Positions 1 to 12,200 of a DNA stretch of 64,000 nt are shown here, one piece after another. This DNA comes from Lethocerus indicus. Its lineage: Eukaryota > Arthropoda > Insecta > Hemiptera > Belostomatidae. A program made the translations under genes and the position numbers. How positions within the stretch are numbered: the first letter of the stretch is position 1; each line of letters starts with the position of its first letter. Where the stretch lies: assembly GCA_019843655.1 (NCBI GenBank), contig JACDQD010000004.1, positions 2,790,001-2,854,000 on the forward strand, given 5' to 3'. The notes beneath the pieces are model-generated. The model ran no database searches, was not told where the DNA came from, and saw only the letters and a program-made list of their open reading frames with translations.

Positions 1-2546
1 AGAGAGTCTAGGCTCGTAAAATTTCGTTTTAAGCACTTGAGGAAATGCGATCACTTGCCGGACGTTTACGCAGTGACGCAAATCGAAGTGAAAGTGAAAC
101 CTGGCGCCCGTTTCATTTTTTTCCAAGCACGAGTTTTTTTCACGTGCAAATATTTACGCTGTCGCGACTCACTCACTTCCTTAGCGCCGCGTCGATTTCC
201 ACAACAATACACTGTTTGTTTACGCGCAAATTGTAATATTTTTGCAAGGAATAGACAACCGCTGGCTTAAACCTAAATACGTTGTATTAAACGATTCAGG
301 ATTAAACGTTAAAACATGCGAGAACGAGAAAGTTCTGCATCGATTCTACTTTAACTAATTAAAGCGCAAGTGTGATTTTCGCTAATGACTCAAAGAAGGA
401 ACAACAAAAAATTGCTTAAAATGTTGAGGGGAAACGACGGAGAAAGGAGGATAAAAAATTTCCATGTTTAATTTATATGGTCACTGATACGGTCAGGATT
501 AGCATTTAATTAGGGAGTAATAATATATAACTGTATTTAAAAAAAACTAAATGCAACTATAAAAAATATATATAATTATAACGAAATAACATCAGTTTCA
601 AAGTTCAGGAAGCTCCAGATAATGAGATATCTGTTGCCCCCGCGACGAGTGCAAGGTCATATCGCTGAGTAAACAGAAATTTTTTTTTATAGTACACGAT
701 TTGCAAAAATGTCCAATCGCAAACATAATTGTTTAATACACGTTGTTTGCCAATCTGTTTCTATCATGACTGGCCAACTTGTAAATACATTGGTGGTCGC
801 CAGTCAAGTTTCGCCCAATTTGTTTCGTTTGACCCCGTTTAAACTCAGGTCACAGACCAAACTAGCGATGGACAATTCATCAATTTTCCAAATACGTCCG
901 CTCGTTATATTTTACTGTCGGCTAATTAATCTATGAAAATTAATCAAAAAATGAAACGCCTAAATATTAATATATAAATTGAATATTAATAATATTAAAT
1001 ATTACATTATTAATTATTGATAATACAACGCAATAAAATATATTTGTTTATTACTCCGAAATGGGGGTTACCTTCGAGTTTGAGAGTGGAGAAATGCTTG
1101 TTGTTATCATTTTGAAAAATCCGCGCCAATTTACTTTCAGAGTGTTCACCGTTCTGACAACAGATAGCGCCGTAAGCGGATTCGATTGCAGCGCCATCTA
1201 GTTCGCACTCGCGGAACTCTGTACTCGGTTTATCGGTGGCCACTGTTTAATTAAGCGATCGCGATCTAAATCCGCCACTCCGCTCTCGATATATTTTCTC
1301 CAGAAACTAAGACTGGAGGCAGATAAACGCTCCGAATAGAAGTTTGGGCTGTAAATTTAAAGTAGCCGAAACCGCGACGTGTTCGGAATCTCGCCGCGCC
1401 GGCGAGAGAACCGGATATTTTTCAGTAAAAATCTCAAAGAAAGTCCCGAGATAGATCTCATAGAATCAAACGGATGAAACATTATTTCTGTAGACTGTAA
1501 AAATCGCGCTAATTTTGATGAAGGGAGCGATGGATATTTCGAAACATGGCAGTCGCCCCCCCCCCCATCACAACCAATGCAAAAAAAAATCATTGTCTAA
1601 ATCCGGAATTTCCCACACTTGTTTCATACCTCGACTTTGTGTGATTCCCTTTACACGAATTCCATCCATCGAAAAATCCGTCCACTGCACGATTAGACAA
1701 ACCAAAAGTGTGTTAAAACTCGTTGTGACCTTGAGTTTGTTTCAATTTCTCTATTTATTTCCTCAAGTGACCAGCTGTATTAACCTCTCTCTCTGTGTCT
1801 GTGTCTGTGGCCCAAGCGTTACGTTCTGGTAAGTGTTAAATGACACTTTAAATATTTCTCCTAACCATTATGGGGTTGTGGAATCGGTAAATTTATCAGG
1901 CTATTTTTGTCAGTTTTAGTTGACCATTTGACAATAATCGACAGCTCCTTCAGTTCAGTTATTGTCCTTCCAGTTGACAACCTGTTGGTAATCGCTCAGA
2001 ATGTTGGAATATCAACTGGAAATAAATGGATTTTCGGTATTTTTTTAAAACCACAAATATTAATTGCGATAGCCAAATATTCGATGAAACCCGTATTTGA
2101 ATAAATTCTATTTATTTCAACTTTTTGTTAAATCCGTCTCAACATTAAAAAACTGTTAATAAAATCATACAGAAATTGATTACGATCACTATTATATGAG
2201 GAAAATTGAACAAATAATGACGTCATAAGGCCGCCATAAAAATAACCAATTCGTGGTATCGAGTGTTGTTTATTCTAATTAAATAAACTTCGAATCAATA
2301 TTTTAATTAAGATATGCGCGCATTTGTATATATTTACAATATGTGTAAATTCTTGTTTGTTATAGAGGAGTGCCATTCCGTCTTAATTGCTAATGAAATA
2401 AATTAAATTACAATAATTTAAGAGTAAATAAAATTAAAAGTAAAAATACACGATTAACTAACTTCTCACATTTAAGCCTTAAATAAAAAGTTCATTGGAA
2501 AGTAACGAATTGTTTTCTCTCTCTGTCTCTCAAGACATTTTCGATA
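1..2546. other. Intergenic or 5' non-coding stretch
   Basis: AT-rich sequence with no open frame that looks coding on either strand. The longer open frames have biased, low-complexity translations and no recognisable domain. It may include promoter or 5' exons of the PGRP gene downstream, but I cannot place them. Confidence 0.5.
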
Positions 2547-2648
2547 ATGGCCGATGAAACTCAGGATTCGGACCAACGTTCTCTCGTCCAGAGCCCTACA
2601 CTAGGGAGCGTCATAAAACTGGCATCCGCTCCAACACAATTTCATTGA
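2547..2648 (+). other. Possible short 5' coding exon
   Basis: After a long pyrimidine tract ending in a CAAG acceptor-like site (about 2515-2534) there is an ATG at 2547 opening a 33-codon frame beginning MADETQDSDQRSLVQSP and closing at TGA 2646-2648. The composition (acidic, Ser/Gln-rich) looks more like a real N-terminus than the surrounding translations. It lies on the same strand and about 1.3 kb upstream of the PGRP exon, so it could be a cytoplasmic N-terminal exon of a membrane PGRP. I see no convincing splice donor, so this is inference only. Confidence 0.2.
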
Positions 2649-2658
2649 CCGGTTTGTT

Positions 2659-2660
<2 letters not shown>

Positions 2661-2704
<44 letters not shown>
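2661..2704. repeat. (TA)n microsatellite
   Basis: Uninterrupted TA dinucleotide run of about 22 units. Confidence 0.95.
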
Positions 2705-2708
<4 letters not shown>

Positions 2709-3639
2709 TTTTGTATTTGATAAATTTATATTTATTTCATGCTTGTGTATATCTGTTAAGCCCGTTCGGGGAAAACTTTGGTAGGCTAATGGAGGCGAAT
2801 TTTTCTTCCCATTTGTTTTTCATTCATCTAGGGAAAATGCATTTTCTGTTACCTACAATTTGATTTGTTTCTTCGCGTGTATAATAAATTAATATAATTG
2901 TCTAATAAACTTTGGATTCCGCTTCGGTGTTTTTAGTCTGGCCAATTGCCGGTGGATGGCGCTGGCATCACATTATAGAAATATGTACATGGCGTACGCA
3001 TGGACGTTATTTGTGTTTTTAAATATTAATAACAATAAATTTAATAATGAGAATAAATTTAATGAGAATAAAGTGTCGGGTTTTTCGTTCAGGAGAAAGT
3101 CTAATAAATAAGATCGTTGACAGAATTATTAGTAACTGGAGAACGCACAAGTTACAGTTTAAATAGTATTTTTTCATTACTCAATTATGACTAACAACTG
3201 CCTAATGCTATATTTTTACGTTCATTAGTTCATGTCTAATGCCCTCGTGTTTATATTTTTCAATAATGTAGAAAATCTGTCGCTTTATCTGTCAATTTCT
3301 AGCTCGGACTACATGTTTTATTCAACTTCAAAAAACCCGTTGGTTAGTAATAATAACTGCAATTTGGGTGGAAAATTGGTGATTTTGTTTTAGCAATAAA
3401 ATATTAATATTAACAGTCGCGGGATGCGCTTTCATATTTCTGTCAGAAAAAATATTTCATCGAAATAAAGTTTATCAGATTGCGCTTCTTTCGCAAATAT
3501 TTGCAGCCTCATCGTCTAGACAAGATTATCACAAAAGCAGGCCGGAAAAAGTAGATTCCGCTCGGCAGGGCTCAGTTTTTATAATAATCGGTAATTGCAC
3601 TATACTAGGGGTTTCAGAATACACGGAAACCGGATATTA

Positions 3640-3868
3640 TTAAAGAATTTTTACCGTAGATTTCGTGTGTTTCTGTCTCTTGTCGCTGGTCCGGTCTTTC
3701 GCTAGAGGGCCGGTTTCGGCCGCTCGCCGTCTTCAGTAGCGGTGTTAGTCACTTGATGGCGAGCAAAAGACCGAACCAGTGAGAGGAGATTCCAACCGCT
3801 GGCAGACCAGAAAACGGGTATTCTAAACTGAATTATTTCTGTTCGAGATGGGGGCGAGGCTAGTGGGA
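3640..3868 (-). repeat. Foldback/MITE-like repeat, copy A
   Basis: Member of the dispersed family also seen near 17.5, 20.1, 35.0 and 46.1 kb. The left end carries the GTAGATTTCGTGTGTTTCTG terminal sequence from about 3656. The right half carries the inverted GACCGAACCAGTGAGAGGAG segment and then an outer segment (GTATTCTAAACTGAATTATT, 3819-3838) shared with copy D. The hammerhead-like core is on the minus strand (CTGAAGA at 3736-3730, GAAA at 3717-3714) but is damaged: CCGGCC replaces CCGGTC. The repeat runs to within about 10-30 bp of the PGRP exon, so it supplies much of that exon's acceptor region. Confidence 0.75.
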
Positions 3869-3878
3869 GTTTGTTCAG

Positions 3879-4407
3879 GAGGATGCTTAGGACGCGCAGC
3901 GAGTGGTCGGCCCGTGCTCCTCGAGGTCCCATCGAAGACCTGTTGACTCGGCCGGCGCCGTACGTGGTCGTCGGACACACGGTCTGCGCCAACTACAGTT
4001 CGTTCGAGGACTGCCTCCAGCAGGTGAAGAACATACAGACCTACCACTTCACGATAGCCCTGGCGGACATCGGCTTCAATTTCCTGGTGGGAGGCGACGG
4101 CTACATATACGAGGGCCGCGGCTGGGCCAAGAAGGGCGCCCACACCAAGTACTTCAACGCGGAGAGCGTCGGCGTCTGGTTCATCGGCACTTTCGAAAAG
4201 GAAATGCCCGCCGGCCGACAGTTGGAGGCGCTCAGGGTGCTGTTGGAGGAAGGGGTGAGGATTGGGGCGCTGGCCCCCGACTACAAGATGTTCTTGCACT
4301 GGCAGCTGAGGTCCTCCGACAGTCCGGGCAGGGTCCTCTCTGACGAATTGATGAAGTGGCCGCATTGGGAACCCTACGTCGAGGAACTGTACCCCAGGTG
4401 CGGGTAA
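3879..4407 (+). CDS. Peptidoglycan recognition protein, PGRP domain (last or only coding exon)
   Basis: This encodes an almost complete PGRP domain (amidase_2 fold), the insect receptor or scavenger module for bacterial peptidoglycan. Counting from the Met at 3883, TRSEWSAR opens the domain. GHT has zinc-ligand-type His32, and Cys35 and Cys44 form the conserved disulfide pair. NFLVGGDGYIYEGRGW has Tyr76, GAHT follows, and LHWQ has His139. In catalytic PGRPs the third zinc ligand is a Cys before PG; here it is Ser147 (SDSPG). The protein is therefore predicted to bind but not cleave peptidoglycan. Gly80-Trp81 match the pair associated with DAP-type binding. The frame ends WPHW...PRCG, TAA 4405-4407. 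A TTGTTCAG acceptor precedes 3879 and no signal peptide is encoded, so a 5' exon with signal or membrane segment is probably missing. The Met at 3883 is only the first internal Met. The exact subfamily (short, LC-like or LE-like) is undetermined. Confidence 0.9.
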
Positions 4408-4649
4408 TTACTGGTAATTCGCGCTTATATGGTAATTAAAATAATGAAAAATGATTCTGATTTTCCAATCAAACAGGGAAATATGGTTCATGTATAATGT
4501 GGCATCACAGAACTTTCTGCGCTTTACAAATGTAAAAAAATATATATGGCTATGATCCAATGATGACAGTGGAGTTCGTACATCGTTTATAATTTAATTG
4601 TGTAACAATATACACAACAATTGGTCTACATAAATCAGGCATTTAAATT

Positions 4650-4659
4650 AATAAATAAA
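4650..4659 (+). terminator. Poly(A) signals of the PGRP gene
   Basis: Two overlapping AATAAA hexamers about 245 bp past the PGRP stop codon, a normal 3' UTR length. Confidence 0.55.
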
Positions 4660-6248
4660 ACTTGCGTAAACGTGTAAAGACTTGGGATAAAAAAAATTAA
4701 ACTTTTTTACAAATATAGAATTTTATTATAAAATGTATAAATGATTATATAATGATAATTTTTACAGTTTAAAGTAAATAAAGATATAAAACTGTTCTTG
4801 CTTCAGATGATAGATGACCATATATCTTATTTAGACATATATGGGAAGAAGAACGTTACATATTATTTAAATATTACTGCGCCGTTCCCATATTTTTCAT
4901 TGCGTATTATTTCAATGACAATCCTACATCTAACAATTGTATATCTTATCCTTGCCTACTTTCAACTAATGGAAGGATAGTATAATTGATTTATTATCCT
5001 CTTGCAATGTAATAAAATGATATTGCGATATTTAAATAATCAAATAAAAGGGGGTAGTGTGCCTGAGAGGTTGGAAGAAATTTTATTTGAGCAAATAAAC
5101 TGTACGAATCGATTAGGTAATGTACACAGTGCAATGTATAATACAAGTTACATATAAATTTATAATTGTACAAAGATTAAGTAATATAAATGGTTTATTT
5201 TAATTAAAAATATTAAAAAGTAATTTGCGAATACAGTCTTCATAATTCTCTAGAGGAAAAACAATTAGTATAATTTTTTTAGTAAAAGGTATAAAAATAT
5301 ATTTCAATAGCCCTTATCAATAATTTTTGGAAAATATGAAAGATAAACGTTTTACAAAAAAATTGATTAAATGTTAAAAATATTGATCAAATTATCTATT
5401 CTTAGGTATATGTCTCCCATGTTTTTCTTCACTTTGCTTAAAATTTCAATACGCAAATAAATGTGTTTTACAGTTAATACACTCTTTTAAAATTATGTTT
5501 GCATACAAAATATGCCTGCAAGCCATTTATTTTGTTTACACAAAATTTTCATATTTTTCAATAAGGGGAATGCCTATTTACTTTATATACATATTTACAT
5601 TATGTGATTATAAAGATGTATCATTATCAGGTGATGTCCCAATGATTTTAATCCAAATATTGACTCAACTCTAAGTTAAAAAAAAATGAATACTATTTTT
5701 ACACCGAAATTATATTATTATTTTATGTTTTAATGTGTACATTAAATGCACATAATTTTGATACAATTAAACTCAAACATTCCGGAATCCATAACATAAA
5801 TCCTAGTTTCATAAGGGTGCCCTTATGCAACTACCGCTTATGCACTGATTTTGTTCTGTGGGAGTTTTTTTTTTTGGTCGATGCTTCATGCTCTCCTTAC
5901 CAATTTTGTTAATCATTATTTACAACAATCCGACTTTGAGCTGTCGTGGTAACATTTACATTTCACTAGTATACAAGATATATTTTGGCAGCACTTGTGA
6001 TGTATAAAAATAAAGAACGGACAGAAAATATACGTTATTATTTGATACGGGTCAAATTGATTTTTTCCCTTTCCACCGACAGAGCTTGCAGACTCTTCTG
6101 TAGTATTGTCAAAAAAATGGCACACCCATTGATGCCAACTGGGAGGAATCTATTCACACGTTTTCGGGAGTTTTTGGTCTAGATTTGAATGATGTATCTA
6201 CGAACAAAAAAAAAGAAATGAACGATAATGACTATGTACAAAAAGCGT
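4660..6248. other. AT-rich convergent intergenic region
   Basis: Lies between the 3' ends of the PGRP gene (+) and the unknown gene (-). No convincing coding sequence on either strand. The part next to 6249 is presumably 3' UTR of the minus-strand gene. Confidence 0.55.
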
Positions 6249-9200
6249 TCATCTGTGTCCGATGAACCTGTCCAGTTTGTTCCAGTTGGACGAATAGTCT
6301 ATTCTGAGATGTCCCAGTGTGCTCAGCCGGAAGTGCTTTGAGAGCGAAGGCTTCCTCCTCTTGGCCAGGGCCTGCATCAGACCCTCGTACAGGGCCTCGT
6401 CGTCGCAGCACGCTCCCTGACACTCCACATTGTCTATCTCTTGGTATTCTCTGCAAATTAGACGAGAAAACGTTATCGGACGGCTTCGGTTCGGCGTATT
6501 AAGGTGCGGCCTTATTAAGAAAAATAAGATAAAATAATAAGATAAAATTAAGGTTTGCAGTATCGCCCGTTGCGATGTTTTCGCGAAATCGAGACAATTA
6601 TAATGAATTTTGCCCTAAAATGATGAATTTTAAAACATTGCTCTTAGCCAATTGAAAGTCGAACCGTAGTGTTTCGACGACTCGCCGCAAGATAGCGACT
6701 GTAATTAAGTCCGCACGTCGACCGTTTCAAATGTATTTTTTGAATATATTTTTTATTTATTCTGGATTAATTTTACAGTAAAAGGACCGAGGTTGTTTCC
6801 AGGCCTGAAAGTGTTTGGAGCCCTAGAAATTTCTAATTCAATTGCCAACAAATAAGACCAGATAAGAATAACCAGTATAAAAGTCAGTGAGGAATTTATT
6901 TCTATTAAGCTCATTTTATATTTGTTTATTGGCCCGGAAACAGTACTCTGAACTCTGGAGTGAAGAAGAAGCGAGGGGGAGACTTTCTGGATTTTCCACG
7001 GTGAGCGGAAAACGTCCGTAATTTTCATTCCTTCGAGAAACGTCGTCTCGCAGCTCCGAGGCGGCGGACCACTACTATACAATACAATACAAAAGGAGGG
7101 CACAACGTCGATACTACAATACTGGGCTCTTGAAAAGGCAGGAATATAAGGGAGGATGGAATGGCAGAAGGTGGAATATATATGTGCCGGTTAATACCTA
7201 ATAAAGAGGGGGGAAAAAAACCGCTCTCAACACGTCCTCTTCTATTCGGTCGATAGCCAAAGAATTGCGGATTGCAAGATGTTTCAAATGGTTTTCATTT
7301 AGATTCTCCGGTATCCGAGCATTGTCTTTATTTGGTCATCGACTTCGACCGTTAGCGCTGCCCCCTCGTCTTTTAGTGAAAAATTAGGCTGAACGAACTT
7401 CAGCACGACAGTACGGAACCTGTTCGCTACAGAATGTTCTATAGAGTACCAGGCAATAACGTATCAGAAGACGTATAATATAAGTGTTTCAATCGGTAAT
7501 CGCAAACGTACACTGTCAAACGTCGCGTGGTGGTGTCCGAATTCGCGATATTAATTAATTAATTATTCTTTTATTTATTTTCAACGAACCGTGCTGGCAA
7601 CGAACAAACCCGAAGACAAACATTTGCAAACGTTATCGGGGATTTCCGTAAGATACTCGGAATCGGCAATTTTCAATAACCTACACTACTTCTTGGACAT
7701 CAACGTGTACAAACAGTATAACGACGTTTCGCACACTTCTTACTCGATTCGTGCGAATTCCTCGCCTCCTCTACGGCGTTTATTGTACGTTTCGCGGCGT
7801 TATCGCTGGACCTAACTGGACGGACAATGGTGGAATGGAAACTGTTGGGAATTTTATAACAAGTGCCGCTAACAGAAGTAGCCTCGTTCGGTCAGTCGGT
7901 CGGCGCACTTTCTACTCCCGGCCAGCAACAACAGCACTTCTTGTACCGGACAAGTCCATTGCGGTCTTGGATTAGAATTATTTTTTACCGAACACTATCG
8001 GCACAAGTCGGCATCGATTACAGCTCTTTAATATTCATATAACATCTTTTGACGAGAGCAATTTGTTTTATTTTTATAGGGCGACTACAATTTTTAATCG
8101 ACAGTGCGATTTGATGGCACAAATGTACTTTTGATTAGATGGAAATTAGCCTTCTCACGGGCTTATATTCACTATCCCAATCTCGAACTCTGTATTCGTC
8201 GATAAATTTTTCAAAACGGGGAATGATCGAATAAGATGTGGGGAGAAAATGGAAGAAGAGACGGAGCCAATTCATCATAATCGACCCGAGATGACGAGAG
8301 ATTAAACGGCTGACCTGAAGAGGCGAGGCCTTCGGGGGGCGCTGGGAGTGCACCTGCCGGGCGGAGGAAGACTGTACGAAACGTTCTTACGCGTTCTTCA
8401 AGTCGAACCAAGTCATTGTCCTAATCTCGGACAATATTAGAGGCGATATTACTACCAGAGCAAGTGCTGGCGGGACGCTTCATTCGGAAAATCTCGGGGA
8501 CGATGTTAAATTCGCAGTGTTGTCGATTGTATCCGTAAAGTGACGCTTTTGTAAAATTGCCGGTCCAAGGGAGGTTTAACGAAATGAAGATGAAGAAGAA
8601 GAATCAGCTTTCTCGTCGACCTTGCTTCAATGCCGTCGTGACCGGGAGGGGCGGGGGGCGGGGGGTGGGGGGGCGGGGGGAGGTGTCAGGTCTTCAGTAG
8701 AGAAAGTTGACCGGCGGCTGTTTCGGGCCTTCGGGGGCGTCTTCCTCGGACGTTCAGCTTAATCGTTTCCGTCCCGACTCAAGGTTATTCCCCTCGGATG
8801 CCGGAGGGGTTTAGCCGGCGGAAGGTACTCGTTTAACGACCGCCCTAACTCCCTGCAACTGACTCTCGGGAGAAAGCGGATCACGCGCCCAGATATGGAC
8901 GGAAACGGCCCCTCCGGGGGTCCGGCCGGGGGTTACACTCTGCGATAATAACAGATATATGTAATCCCCCGAAAGGAGAGGTAATCGTTTAAGATACCTG
9001 TTCTGTAGTCCTCGAGATATTATTTTCCCAGAAAAATATACTGACCGAATTATGTATTGATGTAATAATCTCTTATAAATATTTGATGCTCCGTGTTATT
9101 TTCAGGGAAGTAAAATTTACAGAGTATAATCTTTATATTGCGCAATACAGTCCTGGACACTTGGTCCGTTGTGTGAAAGAATCCACAGAATGACAAAGAA

Positions 9201-12200
9201 TAATACGAAGCTCCCACATTCTTCTAAAAACCTTTTCTTATTTCTGGTTTTTCTCCAATCGTTCTATTCCGAAAACAGACAGAAGGTTGGATACGTCGTT
9301 CGCGAAGCTGGTCCAGCTCGAAGACCGAATAGGCGAGAGTGATATCGCGTCAAGTGATGACATTCCTCGAGGGTTTATACCGTTTCGACATCGGTCGTAT
9401 TTGTTAAATCCTCGCGCTTCGAGATAACCAGCCGGAGATAGCGTGAAGAAATCGGAAGTTCTGCGATGATGATTGGGCCCAGATCCGAACGGAGCACACG
9501 GAAAGACGCGGCTGTGAAATATCCGCCGGTGTAGCTGAAACTCTGTTTCAGATTTTACAACGGTACATGCAAACATCTGGCCATTTATTGTTTTATCCGT
9601 TTGCCAGAGAGAGAGAGGGAGAAAAGAGAGAGAGAACTACATAGAGAATTGCACAATATTTTATAGTTAACAGTGACTCAACACAGTTTCCTGTTGTGGC
9701 CGAGCGAATCGATTTCAGCTTCTTATTATTCGTAATTTTACGTTCAAACGCCCAATTATATGTATTGGAGATTTAATATCGTCGAAGTGAAACTTGTTGT
9801 GAACATCTTTAAGACGCGTATGAGGCGTTTCCACGCCGATTATGAATGGGGGGCGTGCCGATTGGGAAAGCGGAAATTGTCCAATACATCTGGAAAGCAG
9901 TCTTCCGGCGGAAGCACGTGAGACGCGTGACCGATGGACCGGAGGTCCAACCGAACGATGTCTGGGACGCCTTCCTTCCGGTTGGGGAACAACGACCGGG
10001 ACGATATTTCGACCGACGACGGCAAATATCGGCGCTAATTTTAGAGGAAAACTAACCGACAATGTACCAAAATTCCGGACCGTTTCAATCTTGTTGAGAA
10101 AAGTATGAATTCTGTTTCCTAACAAAACTACGGATAATTAATATAATTGTCTAGTCTCAGTGTGGTGCAGGTTCTGGGTTTAGTTTAGCCCGATTGACGC
10201 TGCGTTCGGGCGGACAACATATGATCGAAATGTTCTTTCAGTTTATATTCACGCGATTTTTCTGAATCAAAACATTTTCCAGGAGAAAAACCCGCCAACG
10301 GCAAATGCATAATGAACCCGGCGCTGGGGAAAAGGAAAAGTTTGATTGGCGCAGTGAGATATCCTGTCTTCCCTCCTTGAAAATTCGATGACGATGTACT
10401 CGTTGATAATTTCGGCCGTAGGTGTCAATCTGCACCAGCAGGCTATAGAAGGCTTTCGGCTCCCTCAGCCCCCACAAGTGCGCTCAGTTTGTTCGCCAGT
10501 CCAATTTAGTCGAGGCCATTGTTCAACCGCCCACGACGGAGTCAACACTGGCACAACGCTCGATTCTAGTTAAAGAGAAATTTAGGTCTACGTCGTTCAA
10601 TTCGGAACGCAGCCGAAACCGGTCTAGCGACGGACAAGACCGGCGAGAGGAGACAGAAGAACAAGAAATCTACCTTCCTAATAGTAGTAATAAATATTGA
10701 ATTCCAGACTGAAACATACCGGTTATAAAATTGGTCGTAGTGTCGATCGTGTGTTTCTTTTTACCGGAGGTAAGTGCGCGGGTAAGTGGGCCCGAGATGA
10801 AGCAATGATGGGAGAAGAAACCGGGCCGATGGGTGGTATCGAAAGTGGCCCCATCTTCGGTTCGCACGGCCCCATTGTTTTTCAATGGGCCCAACAGACC
10901 GGAAAGTTGTCAGCGGTTTTCACCCCAAATCGACACAATTTCATTAAGTGTTTTCCACCCAATTGTACGTTGGTTTCTGCCTATTTCATTTCCGCCCGGT
11001 ATATTTGTTTTCCGTCGGTTGTAACTCCACGTTGCCGTCTCCAATTGTACAAATTGGACGATCTTTCGAATCGTAGTATTTAATTCGATCGGCTGTACAT
11101 AAACAAATTACAATAAGTTTTAAGCAAATGTTTGGCAAAAGACGTAACCCGCGAGAGGAGACAGAAGCGCATAGAACGCTCACTACGCTAAATTCCATAG
11201 TATAAATACAAATAATTATAGCCACGATAAATTATCATCCGATTCTATTGAATTCTAGCAGTTTCATCTCAAAAAGTCACACCACAATTTCTCAGAACTG
11301 AAAATTTCGGTACCGAATATTTATTTCTTGTTTTCATAATTTCCATTTAAATTGTTTTTTTTTTCGGCGAAATTTTAAATTTAATTTACTCTCACTCGCC
11401 AATGTCAGTTTTACTTAATTGCCGGTGTCCGGCAAAGTCAAGGTCGACTTTCGCCCGGTGACCCCTGTCGGGGCGACCTCATCACGCGCTGAGGTCACAC
11501 AGACTTTCTTAACACTTTCCCGCTTTGAAGTGTATACAGACGGGAGAAATTTTATCGCCCACAGTTCTAAAGTAAAATACACGGATCTTTATTTACAATC
11601 TGTACACCGTAAACAATAATCATAGTGATGATTCGGTCCGTACCATCGTCGCCATCAACGCTATCAGGCCCGATTCGGGGTACCTGATGAATATTGAATC
11701 CAATAACATTATTAAGCGTTTACTCGCTAATTTGTGTCGGACTAGGTTCGGTTCCCGGTCCTCTAATTGCCCGAAACTTGCAGTCCATCTCCTACCGAAC
11801 TTCGGAAAGAAATCGATCTACAGTAATAATCAGTAAGAATGCGTTGTTCGTAACTGCAATAAGTGGGTATTGAATTTTTCTTACTGTCAAGCCGAGTCAA
11901 TCAATTTTGCACAAAAGCGCTGACAACTCTTGAAATTATAATTTCGAACTGAATATTTCTTTGAGTACCGAGGAAGTCCTTATCAGTTCGAACACCGTGT
12001 ATCGATGAAATCCGCAATGAGTTAGTTGCCAGTCCAATATTTCGCATTATTAACCTGCATTAATAATACAGGTTTTTGACGGTAATTGTGTACGAAGGTA
12101 GAACTATCCAATACCGGATATGGAGGAAATGTGAGCTTGGAACGGAAGATTTCCAGTGCGTTTTTCATCACTTTCTCCGGGCCGACTCGAAAGTGCCCAA

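Noticed and set aside
2645..2863. Hydrophobic Tyr/Ile open frame
   Set aside because: Mostly the TA microsatellite translated; no donor or acceptor linking it to the PGRP exon.
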